32,171 nucleotides of DNA. Origin: Gemmatimonadota bacterium. Lineage in GTDB: Bacteria; Latescibacterota; UBA2968. This document shows, piece by piece, positions 16,422 through 25,263 of this stretch (the stretch's first letter is position 1; each line of letters starts with the position of its first letter). The DNA lies in NCBI GenBank assembly GCA_026706845.1, contig JAPOXY010000124.1, positions 1-32,171 on the forward strand, in the 5' to 3' direction. A program made the position numbers and the translations under genes. The notes beneath the pieces are model-generated. The model was not told the origin of the DNA. It did no database searches and saw nothing but the letters and a program-made list of their open reading frames with translations.

Positions 16422-17153
16422 ATGCACGATCATCATCACCATCACGACCACGATCATTCTCACGAGCCTTTTGATTCTCCGGGTGACTTTACTTTGCGCG
16501 AGTCGGTTCTCTGCGATCGCGATTTTTCTCAGCGGGCGTTTACCGTGGGGGTTGGCGGTCCGGTGGGGACGGGGAAGACGGCGCTTGTTCGCGTGTTGTG
16601 CGAAGCGCTGCGCGATCGTTTCAGTCTCGGTGTGGTTACGAATGATATTTTTACGCGCGAGGATGCCGAGTTTCTTTTGCGTCACAAGGCGCTCGAGGCC
16701 GATCGCATTATTGGGGTTGAGACGGGCGGATGCCCGCATGCAGCTATTCGGGAGGATATTTCGCTCAATTTGAATGCGCTTGAGGATTTGATGATTCGCT
16801 TTGGATGCGATATTGATTTGCTTTTTGTGGAGAGTGGCGGCGATAATCTGGCGGCGCATTTTAGCAAGGAGTTGGTTGATTACGCGATTTATGTGATTGA
16901 TGTGTCCGCTGGGGACAAGATTCCCCGAAAAGGGGGTCCGGGGATTACGCAATCGGATTTGCTGGTTATCAATAAGACCGATCTGGCCGGTCTGGTTGGC
17001 GCAGATTTGGGTGTTATGGCGCGAGATGCAAAAAGGATGCGCGGCGATGGTCCCACGCTTTTTGCCTGTCTCAAACACGGGTCTGGGCTCGACGAGATTA
17101 TCGAGTATGTTCTCCAGGCGCACAGGTCTGTTCTGTCACTTCAAACGCGATGA
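16422..17153 (+). CDS. ureG: Urease accessory GTPase UreG with histidine-rich N-terminus
   Basis: 243 residues. P-loop [10 protein letters not shown] (about 45-54), the nickel-binding motif [13 protein letters not shown] with C104-P-H106, [10 protein letters not shown] and the guanine motif NKTD identify UreG. It couples GTP hydrolysis to nickel delivery. Nine of the first 14 residues are histidine ([14 protein letters not shown]), a metal-binding tail absent from many UreG proteins. No ureE gene, the usual nickel chaperone, is present in the window, so this tail may store or present nickel (inference). GAGG at 16411-16414 precedes ATG 16422; upstream in-frame codons lie inside ureF. Confidence 0.96.
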   Translation: MHDHHHHHDHDHSHEPFDSPGDFTLRESVLCDRDFSQRAFTVGVGGPVGTGKTALVRVLCEALRDRFSLGVVTNDIFTREDAEFLLRHKALEADRIIGVETGGCPHAAIREDISLNLNALEDLMIRFGCDIDLLFVESGGDNLAAHFSKELVDYAIYVIDVSAGDKIPRKGGPGITQSDLLVINKTDLAGLVGADLGVMARDAKRMRGDGPTLFACLKHGSGLDEIIEYVLQAHRSVLSLQTR

Positions 17154-17977
17154 TGCTCCCTTCCCAAATTGAAGTGACCCGCAATGGCTCCCGTTCTGTT
17201 CTGACTGCCTGTCGCTCAGTAGCGCCTTTGAAGTTGCTCAATCCCGCCGCGCAGGGCGATTATTGCGCTGTTGTGCTTTCCAGTTATGGGGGCGGTATGG
17301 TGGAAGGGGATGCGACGATGCTGCGCGTGCGCTGTGGCGAAGGGGCAACTCTTTATCTGGGGACTCAGGCGTTTACCAAAGTTTATAAGAGTCCCAATGG
17401 TGTTCCGTGTAAGCAAATAACTATCGGTGAGGTGGAAGCCGGGGGCCTCGCCGTTGTTTTGCCCGATCCAGTTGTTCCATACTCGCGAAGTGTTTTTGAG
17501 CAGGAGCAGACGTGGCATCTGGTGCCTGATTCGTGTCTGGTTCTCGCCGATGGTCATACGGCTGGTCGCGTGGCTTTTGGCGAGTCTTTTGGGTATAAGA
17601 GTTACCGGTCTGATATTACTGTGCATACGGCTGATCGCCCGGTTCTGGTGGAGTGCTATTATTCCGAGCCGGGGACGTTGTCGCCAGTATATACGGGAGC
17701 GTTTGGGGCTTATGGTGTTGTTTTTAATATTTTTGTTGCGGGTGATTCCGCACGTTTTAAATATTTGGTGGAGAATTTTTCCCAAACGCTCGTTCCTTTG
17801 TTGAAATTCTCGCAGGATTCTCTTTTGCTTTCCTTTGCTTCCCCGAGGCCCGATCTTTTTGTGATACGATCCCTCGCGCAAAATGTCGAGTGTCTCCATC
17901 CTCTCTATACAGCCCTCCGCGATGCAATTGCCCATCCCAATATTCTGGGTGCAGATCCGCTGGCGCGAAAGTACTGA
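17150..17977 (+). CDS. ureD: Urease accessory protein UreD (UreH)
   Basis: 275 residues of the beta-helical UreD family: [26 protein letters not shown] near the start, [10 protein letters not shown], and [20 protein letters not shown] around 105-125. UreD scaffolds apo-urease and forms the nickel-passing complex with UreF and UreG. Its ATG overlaps the ureG stop by four bases (ATGA), implying coupled translation; ATG 17153 is an alternative. It closes the urease cluster; in many other operons ureD comes first. Confidence 0.94.
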   Translation: MMLPSQIEVTRNGSRSVLTACRSVAPLKLLNPAAQGDYCAVVLSSYGGGMVEGDATMLRVRCGEGATLYLGTQAFTKVYKSPNGVPCKQITIGEVEAGGLAVVLPDPVVPYSRSVFEQEQTWHLVPDSCLVLADGHTAGRVAFGESFGYKSYRSDITVHTADRPVLVECYYSEPGTLSPVYTGAFGAYGVVFNIFVAGDSARFKYLVENFSQTLVPLLKFSQDSLLLSFASPRPDLFVIRSLAQNVECLHPLYTALRDAIAHPNILGADPLARKY

Positions 17978-18009
17978 AGTGGTCGGCGGTTAGCCCCCCA
18001 TTCGCTGTC

Positions 18010-18035
18010 ATCGCGGCATGATTTTGAGCCGCGAT
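18010..18035 (+). other. Palindromic element after ureD
   Basis: ATCGCGGC (18010-18017) pairs perfectly with GCCGCGAT (18028-18035) around a 10-base loop. The layout GTCATCGCGGC...GCCGCGATCCAGA resembles widespread palindromic intergenic repeats of the form GTCAT-stem-loop-stem-CCAG. No T-run, but it may still act as a transcript end. The rest of 17978-18211 holds no gene. TTGATA (18080-18085) with TAGTTT 17 bases later is a weak promoter candidate for the next gene. Confidence 0.45.
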
Positions 18036-18211
18036 CCAGAGATTTTGCCTGTTATCCAGTCCCCAGTCCTCAGTAATACTTGATATTGCCAAAAAAATGC
18101 GTTAGTTTGAGGTTAGAACACCGCAGTAAGAGCGCGATTTATGCGTCATGTGGATGACCTTTGGCGGAGTTGTACACCCCCTACTTGGCATTGACCAGAG
18201 GAGGAACTGTT

Positions 18212-19306
18212 ATGAAGATCACGAGTGTTGATTTGACCCCCGTTGCGTCGAGACGTGAGACTGGACATTTATCCCGTCACGTTATTGTTCGCATTCACAC
18301 TGATGAGGGATTGATCGGTTTGGGGGAGATGTCCGATGTGAACGACTGGAGTGTTATGTACGATCTCAATGATGTCAAGGGTGCCTACGAGTCGTTGCTC
18401 GTGGGAAAGGATCCGCTGGCGTGGCGCACGATTACCATTGAAGCGAGGTCCCGGTTCCGAATGGGTGGGGCGATTCGAGCGGGGTTTGAGATCGGTCTTT
18501 TCGATTTGGTCGGCAAGATTCAGGGGCAGTCGGTTGCGGGTGTGTTTGGCGGGGCGCTGAGGGATAAGTGGCGCGTGTGTTATCCGATTTTCAGGAATTA
18601 TTCCAGGGAAGATGCCGAGGCGAATATCGCGCGGGTCAATCGCCGGATGAAGGAGGGACAGGATCTGTTTCGGCTGTATCACGGCGGCAATGTGGAGGCG
18701 GATGAGATTTTTTTGGATGGGGTGAAGTCGTCCTGGGGCGATCAGTTCGTTTTGAAGTCGCTCGATTTTAGCGGCGCGCACAAGTGGAAACGGGTTGTGC
18801 AGGCACTGGATGTTTTGTTGAGGTACTACAGGCCTTTTCATCTGGAATCCGTTTCTGACCGGAGAGATCTGGAGGGTCAATACGAGGTGCGAAAGCGAAT
18901 TGATTTGCCGATTAGTGAGCACGTCAGTTCACTGGATCAGGCCTATCAGTTTGCCCGACACCGGTATGTCGATATTTTCAATATCAGTTTGTCGGGTGCG
19001 GGGGGGTTTACAAATGCGCTGCATATCGCGCAGGTGGCCGATGCGGCTGGTCTGTCGTGTCTGGTGGGTACGACGCAGGAGTTGTCTATTGGCGTGGCGG
19101 CTCAGGCGACGTTTGGTTCTGTGGTGGAGAATCTCGATTATCCGGGCGATCCAACAGGTGGGTTGCTTTACGAGAGCGATGTGGTTAAGGAGCGCATACA
19201 ATACGAGAAGGGTTACGTGATTTTGCCAGAAGGTCCAGGGTTGGGTATGGAATTGGATGAGGAGAAGATCGCCGCGATTTCAGAGCCTTTGAGTTCTGTG
19301 TCTTAG
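18212..19306 (+). CDS. Enolase-superfamily (mandelate racemase-like) protein lacking catalytic lysines
   Basis: 364 residues. The N-terminal capping domain has HVIVRIHTDEGLIGLGE and the barrel follows. Likely metal ligands are D185 (KSLDFSG), E212 (FHLES) and E236 (PISEH). The usual KxK general base on the second barrel strand is replaced by R-L-Y (154-156), and the lysine on the sixth strand by S259 (NISLSG). Proton abstraction must therefore differ from muconate-lactonising enzymes, or the protein is not a standard racemase or dehydratase. ATG 18212 is preceded by GAGGAGGA (about 18199-18206). It begins a four-gene set with two oxygenases and an Ldh-type dehydrogenase. Substrate unknown. 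Confidence 0.85.
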   Translation: MKITSVDLTPVASRRETGHLSRHVIVRIHTDEGLIGLGEMSDVNDWSVMYDLNDVKGAYESLLVGKDPLAWRTITIEARSRFRMGGAIRAGFEIGLFDLVGKIQGQSVAGVFGGALRDKWRVCYPIFRNYSREDAEANIARVNRRMKEGQDLFRLYHGGNVEADEIFLDGVKSSWGDQFVLKSLDFSGAHKWKRVVQALDVLLRYYRPFHLESVSDRRDLEGQYEVRKRIDLPISEHVSSLDQAYQFARHRYVDIFNISLSGAGGFTNALHIAQVADAAGLSCLVGTTQELSIGVAAQATFGSVVENLDYPGDPTGGLLYESDVVKERIQYEKGYVILPEGPGLGMELDEEKIAAISEPLSSVS

Positions 19307-19324
19307 AACAAGACTGGAGGGCTT

Positions 19325-20104
19325 ATGCTGACGGAGCAAGAGGTTCATTATTTCAAGACGTTCGGATTTCTGATTTTTCGGCAGGTGTTTGATCAGGACG
19401 AGTTGAAGACGATTAACGAGGAGTTCGAGCATGCTCTGACAGCGGCGTATCGACACGCGCCTTTTGACGGTACGCGTCGGCATTGGGTGCCTATGCTGGG
19501 ACCGGATACGCCCTTTTTTGCGGGTTTGCTGGAAGATCTCAGGTTTTGCAGGGTGGCAGAACAACTCTACGGGGAGGATGTGTTTGGCGTGGCTTGCGAT
19601 GCCAATCGCTATGTAGGCGATACGCAGTGGCATCCGGATACGCGGAGTCCTCACCAGTATGGCGTTAAGTTCGCTTTTTATCTCAAGCCAGTGGATGCAC
19701 AAAGTGGCGCGCTGCGCGTTCTGCCGGGGTCACATATATGCCCTTTTCACGATGAGTTGCGACAGGCGCGAGAAGCGTCTCGCCTGGATCTCGACGAGGT
19801 GCCGGCTTTTGTGTGTGCGTCAGAGCCGGGAGATGTGGTGGCTTTTGACCTGCGGCTCTGGCATGCGAGTCTTGGTGGTGGTGTTGATCGCCGGATGTGT
19901 ACGCTTGTCTATTACAATAATCCCAGGACTGCTGAGGAAGAGCGCGTGACGCGGGAGCAGGGGAGGTCGAATGCGGATACTGCGGTCAGATTCGATCGCC
20001 CTGCAGAGCCGATCCATCCGCCGCACTGGCTGGCAAATGTCCACGGAAATCCGAGGCGCCAGCGCTGGATTGACAGAATGAGAGTGCTTGAGTTTTTAGA
20101 TTAG
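19325..20104 (+). CDS. Phytanoyl-CoA dioxygenase (PhyH) family oxygenase
   Basis: 259 residues. The opening EVHYFKTFGFLIFRQVFDQDEL is typical of PhyH proteins. Iron ligands are predicted at H103 and D105 (QWHPD) and H180 (LWHASLGG), with R189 or R190 as the 2-oxoglutarate-binding arginine, and LRVLPGSH lies between. Members hydroxylate diverse small molecules using Fe(II), O2 and 2-oxoglutarate; only a few act on phytanoyl-CoA. GGAGG precedes ATG 19325, 18 bases after the previous stop, so it is probably in one operon with its neighbours. Substrate unknown. Confidence 0.88.
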   Translation: MLTEQEVHYFKTFGFLIFRQVFDQDELKTINEEFEHALTAAYRHAPFDGTRRHWVPMLGPDTPFFAGLLEDLRFCRVAEQLYGEDVFGVACDANRYVGDTQWHPDTRSPHQYGVKFAFYLKPVDAQSGALRVLPGSHICPFHDELRQAREASRLDLDEVPAFVCASEPGDVVAFDLRLWHASLGGGVDRRMCTLVYYNNPRTAEEERVTREQGRSNADTAVRFDRPAEPIHPPHWLANVHGNPRRQRWIDRMRVLEFLD

Positions 20105-20115
20105 GAGAAATTGCG

Positions 20116-20949
20116 ATGTCTCAAACAGCGGTCTGGTCCCCTGTTGAGGGTACTGTTGATGAGATTCTCGCGCAGGTTCCGCGGCCGTTCGATGCGATGA
20201 TGGCGAGCGAGATTCCCGCTGTTATCGTGCGTTGCGCGTTTCCGTCGGATCACTGTGCGGCTCTTATTGAGCGGTTTTACGAGCGCGGTTTGCTCTACGA
20301 TCCGCGCAAGGTGGGTGATGGTAGTCCCCGCCGGGTTGATATTGGTACGAGTCTGGGGCACCACGGGAATGATCCAGATGCTTTTTACGAACATTCTCGC
20401 CAGACGCACGATCTTTTTTCGTATTTGTTTGACGGGTATGAGGATCCCGTGAAGACGCTGTACGATGCGCTTGCCAGGATGCTTCCGGATAAGCGGGTTA
20501 TGACGGCTCGGAGCGTTGATGGTCGTCTTTACGGTCCCTCTATTTTTAGAACTTATCACGAGGGTGTGGGGCATTACCCGCATTACGATTCCGTGTCGAA
20601 GCGGTCCAAGCGCTATAATTTCACGGTTTCCCGGTTCAGACATCAGTTTGCGGGTGTGCTGTGTTTTCAGAATAGCGAGGATCGGGGGGATAGCGGCGAG
20701 GGGGTCCTGTACAGGGCGCCTATGTCGCCGGCGTTTCAACGCCCTCTGGAGGAGAGGCGGTTTCGCGAGTACGCAGAGGAGGAGGGGATTGCGCGCGTGC
20801 AGGTCAGTCTGGAACCGGGGGATCTCTACTTTTTTTATTCGGAGACGATTCACGAAGTTCCTTTTGTCGCAGGCTCTCAACCCCGCGTTGTGCTGGCGTC
20901 GTTTATCGGCATGTCTGAAGATGACCCCGAGGTTTATTTGTGGTCTTAG
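20116..20949 (+). CDS. 2-oxoglutarate/Fe(II)-dependent oxygenase-like protein
   Basis: 277 residues. It has a double-stranded beta-helix pattern with H156-x-D158 in HYPHYD, a distal H246 in SETIHEVP, and R257 in QPRVVLASF, which would bind 2-oxoglutarate. LEPGDLYFF precedes the distal histidine, as expected. It is not close to the PhyH protein next to it, so the operon carries two different oxygenases. TAGGAGAAATTG precedes ATG 20116, 11 bases after the phyH-like stop. No specific substrate can be assigned. Confidence 0.75.
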   Translation: MSQTAVWSPVEGTVDEILAQVPRPFDAMMASEIPAVIVRCAFPSDHCAALIERFYERGLLYDPRKVGDGSPRRVDIGTSLGHHGNDPDAFYEHSRQTHDLFSYLFDGYEDPVKTLYDALARMLPDKRVMTARSVDGRLYGPSIFRTYHEGVGHYPHYDSVSKRSKRYNFTVSRFRHQFAGVLCFQNSEDRGDSGEGVLYRAPMSPAFQRPLEERRFREYAEEEGIARVQVSLEPGDLYFFYSETIHEVPFVAGSQPRVVLASFIGMSEDDPEVYLWS

Positions 20950-20985
20950 AGGTCGTTCTTCCACTTTTACTTTTGGATTTTTCCT

Positions 20986-21987
20986 ATGAATCAACCTCCT
21001 GAATCATTCGTTCACGTCTATGAAAATCGCCTTCTGGATTTTGCCGTGGCTTGTTTTGAAAAGGCAGGGCTTGAGACCGATCACGCGCGGGTTATCAGTC
21101 GCCTGCTGGTCAATAGCGATCTGCGAGGTGTTCGCAGCCACGGTACGCGGACTGTGAATGGCTATTGCAAGAGTTTTGAAAATGGGAGTCTCAATCCGCG
21201 TCCCAATGTGCGGGTGATCGGTGAGACGCCGACGTGTGCTGTTATTGATGGGGATGGTACGGTGGGGTATCTCCCGATGGTGCGCGCGGCAGAGCACGCG
21301 ATTCGCAAAGCGAAAGAGCTGGGTATGGGCATGGGGCTGGCGCGACATGTGGGGCATATTGGTTCGGCGGGTCATTATGCGCGGATGTGTTCCGAGGCGG
21401 GGTGTATTGGTTTTTGCGTGCAGGGCAGACAGCAGGGCAATGCAAAGAGGGATGGCAGGGGACCACTTCTCGGCTATTTTGGCAATCCTCCAATATGTTT
21501 TGCGATTCCCTCTGGCGACGAGCCTCCGATTGTTCTCGATGCGGCGACCTGTATTTTGGCGGATTACCAGCGGGGTCCGGAGTTTGAGGCTTTGTTCGAG
21601 ATGATTCCGGCAGCGTTTTTTAAGAGTATTGGGTACACGGCTGTGGCTTCGATTATGGGGGGTGGGTTGGCGGGGACCGGTCTTCCGTCTTCTCATGAGA
21701 TGAAGGAGAAATGGCCCTCGTCAGGTGCGGGTGGTTGTGTTCTTGCGATCCGCGTTGATCAGGCGGTTTCCGAGGAGGATTTCCGAGCTGAGTCAGATCA
21801 CATGGTGAGAACGGTGCGCGAGACGTACGAGCCGATGCCGGGACATGACCGCGCGTTGCTGCCAGGTGCGATTGAAGAAGAGCGCATGGCGCTTCATCGC
21901 GCCGAGGGTATTCGCTATGGCGAGATGGAACAGGAAAACGCACGCGAGGTTAGCGCGCGCCTAAGGGTGCCGCTTCCCTGGGATTGA
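20986..21987 (+). CDS. Ldh-family (malate/L-lactate dehydrogenase-like) NAD(P)-dependent oxidoreductase
   Basis: 333 residues of the Ldh_2 family (malate, L-lactate, ureidoglycolate and 2-oxo-acid reductases), unrelated to classical Rossmann-fold LDH. Recognisable parts are SDLRGVRSHGTRTVNGY near residue 50 with catalytic H52, VDGDGTVGY-like VIDGDGTVGYLP, GHIGSAGHYA, and the later PIVLDAATCILA strand. It interconverts a 2-hydroxy acid and a 2-oxo acid with a nicotinamide cofactor. In this operon it probably oxidises a hydroxylated product or a sugar acid (inference). A terminator follows directly. Confidence 0.9.
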   Translation: MNQPPESFVHVYENRLLDFAVACFEKAGLETDHARVISRLLVNSDLRGVRSHGTRTVNGYCKSFENGSLNPRPNVRVIGETPTCAVIDGDGTVGYLPMVRAAEHAIRKAKELGMGMGLARHVGHIGSAGHYARMCSEAGCIGFCVQGRQQGNAKRDGRGPLLGYFGNPPICFAIPSGDEPPIVLDAATCILADYQRGPEFEALFEMIPAAFFKSIGYTAVASIMGGGLAGTGLPSSHEMKEKWPSSGAGGCVLAIRVDQAVSEEDFRAESDHMVRTVRETYEPMPGHDRALLPGAIEEERMALHRAEGIRYGEMEQENAREVSARLRVPLPWD

Positions 21988-22008
21988 TGGGGAAAAGATC
22001 TAATAACT

Positions 22009-22043
22009 AAAGCCCTATAGCTTATTGCTTGAGGGCTTTTTTT
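22009..22043 (+). terminator. Rho-independent terminator after the Ldh-family gene
   Basis: AAAGCCCT (22009-22016) pairs with AGGGCTTT (22032-22039), and the run of seven T's covers 22037-22043. It lies 22 bases after the stop codon and closes the 18212-21987 gene set. Confidence 0.9.
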
Positions 22044-22082
22044 ATCACAGAGCTTTTTAAATAAAAAGCCGAATCATACACA

Positions 22083-22111
22083 TTGACATTGAGAGGATCG
22101 GAACGTATTTT
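22083..22111 (+). promoter_or_regulatory. Sigma-70-like promoter for the mannonate dehydratase-like gene
   Basis: A perfect -35 box TTGACA (22083-22088), a 17-base spacer and TATTTT (22106-22111) as -10 box lie between the terminator at 22009-22043 and the next start codon at 22161. Confidence 0.6.
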
Positions 22112-22160
22112 GGCATCTGACGCATTATCGCAGTTCTAACTTCACAAATTGGAGGTTACC

Positions 22161-23144
22161 ATGTATATCGGAACGCAGGTGGCTTGTCGGAACGACACGG
22201 ATATCGAGATTCTCGCGCAACTCGGGGTTTTTAATGTCGATCAAACACCGGAGGGACCCTGGGCGGAGTGGAGTGCCGATGCGATTAAGTCCATGCGCGA
22301 TCGGTATGATAAATATGGCATTAATTTGGAGATGATTCACATTCCGCTGGGTTCAAGCAATGCTTTCCAAAACGAAGCTGGTGCGATTTTCCTGGGTCCA
22401 AGCGACGAGCGCGACCGGGCTATTGAGCGGATGTGCGAGACGGTTAAAATGGCGGCGGAAGCGGGGTTGCGAGGGCTGAATTACAATATCACGATTTTGG
22501 GACATATGCGGACAGAGCCGCGATACGGACGCGGAGGTGCGCGGCTGTCGTCGTTTGAGTACGACAAGTTGGACCAGTCTCTGGGCGAGTTTGAAGGCGG
22601 TGCTGCGGATGAAGACGAGATGTGGGCGCGCATCGATCACTGGTTGCAGAATATTATGCCCGTGGCGGAGGAGTACAAGATTCAGATGGCGTGCCATCCC
22701 TCGGATCCGGGTATCGGATATGGGACGACGTATCGAGGGGTCGCGCGCGTGCTCGGTATGGTGGATGGTTTTAAGAAGTTTATCGATTTGTACGATAGTC
22801 CGTATAATGGATTGAATTTTTGCCTGGGCTGTATGTCCGAGAGCCTGGAAGATCCCAGTGCGGACGCCTATGATGTGATCCGTTATTTTGGAGAGCGCAA
22901 GAAGATTTTCAATGTGCATTTCCGCAATATCAAGGGTGGGCTTCACGATTTTGTCGAGGTGTTTCCCGATGAGGGCGATGTGGATATGCTCAAGGCTTTG
23001 CGGACGTTCAAAGAAGTGGGCTACGAATATATGATTATGCCCGATCACGTTCCGGGTATTTCCGGTCCCGAATCGAGGCAGGTCGGTTTTGCGTACACGT
23101 ATGGATACATCCACGCGCTGATGCAAGCGGTTAATGAAGAGTAA
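22161..23144 (+). CDS. uxuA: Mannonate dehydratase (UxuA)-like TIM-barrel protein
   Basis: 327 residues. Signature pieces of D-mannonate dehydratase are ACHPSDPG, FNVHFRNIKGG (histidine ligand), and PDHVPGI, with a TIM-barrel start MYIGTQVACRNDTDIEILAQLG. UxuA converts D-mannonate to 2-keto-3-deoxygluconate with a divalent metal in glucuronate breakdown. It is shorter than E. coli UxuA, as in several other phyla, so a related sugar-acid substrate is possible. ATG 22161 follows GGAGG at 22151-22155; an in-frame ATG at 22149 is too close to the ribosome site. It is followed by a membrane protein and a second sugar-acid dehydratase-like gene. Confidence 0.82.
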   Translation: MYIGTQVACRNDTDIEILAQLGVFNVDQTPEGPWAEWSADAIKSMRDRYDKYGINLEMIHIPLGSSNAFQNEAGAIFLGPSDERDRAIERMCETVKMAAEAGLRGLNYNITILGHMRTEPRYGRGGARLSSFEYDKLDQSLGEFEGGAADEDEMWARIDHWLQNIMPVAEEYKIQMACHPSDPGIGYGTTYRGVARVLGMVDGFKKFIDLYDSPYNGLNFCLGCMSESLEDPSADAYDVIRYFGERKKIFNVHFRNIKGGLHDFVEVFPDEGDVDMLKALRTFKEVGYEYMIMPDHVPGISGPESRQVGFAYTYGYIHALMQAVNEE

Positions 23145-23149
23145 TCGTA

Positions 23150-23201
23150 GGGGACGGTTCCCGTATAGGGTCACTACGGGACAGGCTCCTGTGCCGTTCC
23201 C
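23150..23201 (+). repeat. Palindromic spacer element before the DUF6785-like gene
   Basis: CCCGTA (23160-23165) pairs with TACGGG (23175-23180), and ACAGGCTCCTGT (23181-23192) is a nearly perfect palindrome. The words GACGGTTCCC and GCCGTTCCC recur on either side. It looks like a small intergenic repeat rather than coding sequence, which argues against starting the following protein at 23134. A related string (GGGGACGATTC) appears after the stop at 26382. Confidence 0.4.
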
Positions 23202-23241
23202 AGCAATCCCCTTATTCAGTCCACCATCAATCCCAAATTCT

Positions 23242-25248
23242 ATGTCCGCATCTCCAGAAACGCGCCTTCCCAAATCAGAAACCGCTGAAGGCTCTTCCGT
23301 TATTACCAAACGATCCCTCCTGATTGGGCTGGGTATGGCCATGCTCATGCCCCTGTGGCCGACCTATACCAGTTTTGTGGTGAATTCAACGCGGGCTGAC
23401 CATTCGCATCTTTCGATGGCGATGCTCATTCCTTTTGTGGGGCTTCTGATTCTAAACGCTTTTCTCGAGCGGCGCGGTATCGGTTTTTCTCCGACGGAAT
23501 TGCTCACGGTTTGCTGTATTGGTTTTGTCGCATCTACTATGCAGGGCGAGTGGCTCACGGTGTGGTTTTTACAGATGCTGACGATGCCGGCGTATTACGC
23601 GTCGCCAGAAAACCGGTTCGATGAGCTTCTCTTGCCGTACATGCCGAGTTGGACGACGATTACCGACCGCGATGCAGTGCGCGGATTTTACGAGGGGCAA
23701 GTGCCCGGTGCAGCGTTTCCGTGGGGCGAGTGGTTTTCGGTGCTTTTCTGGTGGGGTGCGCTGATTGCGAGTATTTTGGCGATTCACCTGTGTCTGAGCG
23801 TTTTGCTGCGGAAACAGTGGATGGAATACGAGCGGCTGTCTTTTCCGGTCGCCACCGCGCTGCTGGAACTCACGGGTGTTTCCGGTACGACGGGTACGCT
23901 GAGGACGCTTGTGCGCAATCGCCTGTTTCAATGGGGGTTTGGCCTTACGTTTGCCATTATTGCGTGGAATGTGTTTACGTGGTTCACGGTCAATTTGCCG
24001 ATGTTTCCGTTTTTGGCAGGGCGATATGGGCGGAATGTGATTTCGGTTGCGCCGGGCTTTCCGAGTATTGTGACCACGTTTGTGTTGCTCACGTTTTGTC
24101 TGGGGTATTTTACCAAGCTGGAGGTGCTCTTCAGCCTGTGGTTTTTCCATGTGGTTCAGATCTGTGTGGTGGGGCTGTTCAACCGCTTTGGCCTGGATTT
24201 GGGTCCGAACGATCCGTGGAGTTCGAGCCATCCGGCGATTGGCTGGATGACATTTGGGGGGATGGCCGTTTTTGTCGGCTGGGGGTTCTGGATTGCGCGG
24301 TCTCATTTTCGAGATATTTTTCGCAAGGCGTTTTTGCGCGATGAAAGTGTAGATGATTCCGAAGAGATTATGTCCTATCGCACGGCTGTCTGGCTTTTGC
24401 TGGCGTGTTGCGGTTTTGTTTTTCTCTGGCTTTGGCGCGCGGGTATGGGAGCGGAGACGATTCTCGCATGGTCATTTGCGATGCTCGTTTTGTTTGTGGG
24501 GATGTCCCGCATTGTGGTGGAGAGCGGTCTGGTCTATCTTCGGGTGCCTCTCACGGCGCCGGGGTTTACATGGCATGCCGTCGGTGTTGGGAATATGGGG
24601 CCTGCTGGCGCTTCTATTTTGACGCTTACGATGAGTCTCGTGGCGGATGGGAAGACGTTTGCGACGACGCAGATGGCGCATGTTCCGCGGTTGAGTATGG
24701 CGATGGCAAAGCGCAGCCGCAAAGCCGTGGCTCCGACTGTGCTCATCGGCTGTTTGCTCGGTGCGGCGGTGGTTATCATATTCGTCATATACCAGGGGTA
24801 TTACGGTATTGGCAGTGCCAATTTTGGCCGGACGACTTTTAAGGGGATTGGATCTCTCAATGGGGCGGGTTTTAGCCGTCTGGCTGTGTCCCGAATTCAG
24901 GGCGATGTGCTGTTTACGGACTGGAATCGCTTTTTGTTTATGGGTATTGGCGGCATTTTTACAGGTACGCTCTACTTTCTGCGGTATCGCTTCCCGGGTT
25001 TTCCAATCCATCCCATTGGTTTTACGATCTGTGGCATGGTCGAGATGCAGGATAATTCTTTTAGTATTTTCCTGATGTGGGGTGTGAAGACGATTATTAT
25101 GAAGTTGGGTGGTTTGGAGCGTTATCGGCGCTATGCACCCTTTTTCCTGGGGATGATTATGGGCTATATCGCGGGTGTTTTTCTGGGTGTTTTTGTCGAT
25201 GTTTTCTGGTTTCCCGGAGAGGGGCACGAGATTCATTGCGATCCATGA
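23242..25248 (+). CDS. Large multi-pass membrane protein of the DUF6785/DUF6784 type
   Basis: 668 residues with about a dozen or more hydrophobic helices. The pieces TSFVVNSTRADHSHLSMAML, IGFSPTELLTVCCIGF, QWMEYERLSFPVATALLELTG and SRIVVESGLVYLRVPLTAPG fit a family I recognise as DUF6785 with a DUF6784 C-terminal half. Function unproven; the shape suggests a transporter. Sitting between two sugar-acid dehydratase-like genes, import of a sugar acid is a reasonable guess. ATG 23242 (MSASPETRL) is preferred because upstream in-frame codons from 23134 read through a palindromic spacer and overlap uxuA. No clear ribosome site is visible. Confidence 0.78.
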   Translation: MSASPETRLPKSETAEGSSVITKRSLLIGLGMAMLMPLWPTYTSFVVNSTRADHSHLSMAMLIPFVGLLILNAFLERRGIGFSPTELLTVCCIGFVASTMQGEWLTVWFLQMLTMPAYYASPENRFDELLLPYMPSWTTITDRDAVRGFYEGQVPGAAFPWGEWFSVLFWWGALIASILAIHLCLSVLLRKQWMEYERLSFPVATALLELTGVSGTTGTLRTLVRNRLFQWGFGLTFAIIAWNVFTWFTVNLPMFPFLAGRYGRNVISVAPGFPSIVTTFVLLTFCLGYFTKLEVLFSLWFFHVVQICVVGLFNRFGLDLGPNDPWSSSHPAIGWMTFGGMAVFVGWGFWIARSHFRDIFRKAFLRDESVDDSEEIMSYRTAVWLLLACCGFVFLWLWRAGMGAETILAWSFAMLVLFVGMSRIVVESGLVYLRVPLTAPGFTWHAVGVGNMGPAGASILTLTMSLVADGKTFATTQMAHVPRLSMAMAKRSRKAVAPTVLIGCLLGAAVVIIFVIYQGYYGIGSANFGRTTFKGIGSLNGAGFSRLAVSRIQGDVLFTDWNRFLFMGIGGIFTGTLYFLRYRFPGFPIHPIGFTICGMVEMQDNSFSIFLMWGVKTIIMKLGGLERYRRYAPFFLGMIMGYIAGVFLGVFVDVFWFPGEGHEIHCDP

Positions 25249-25263
25249 TCGCGGGGTGAGAGA

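Noticed and set aside
22111-22127. Second sigma-54 promoter (TTGGCATC-like) before uxuA
   Set aside because: The -24-like GG and the next GC are ten rather than twelve bases apart and the flanks do not match.
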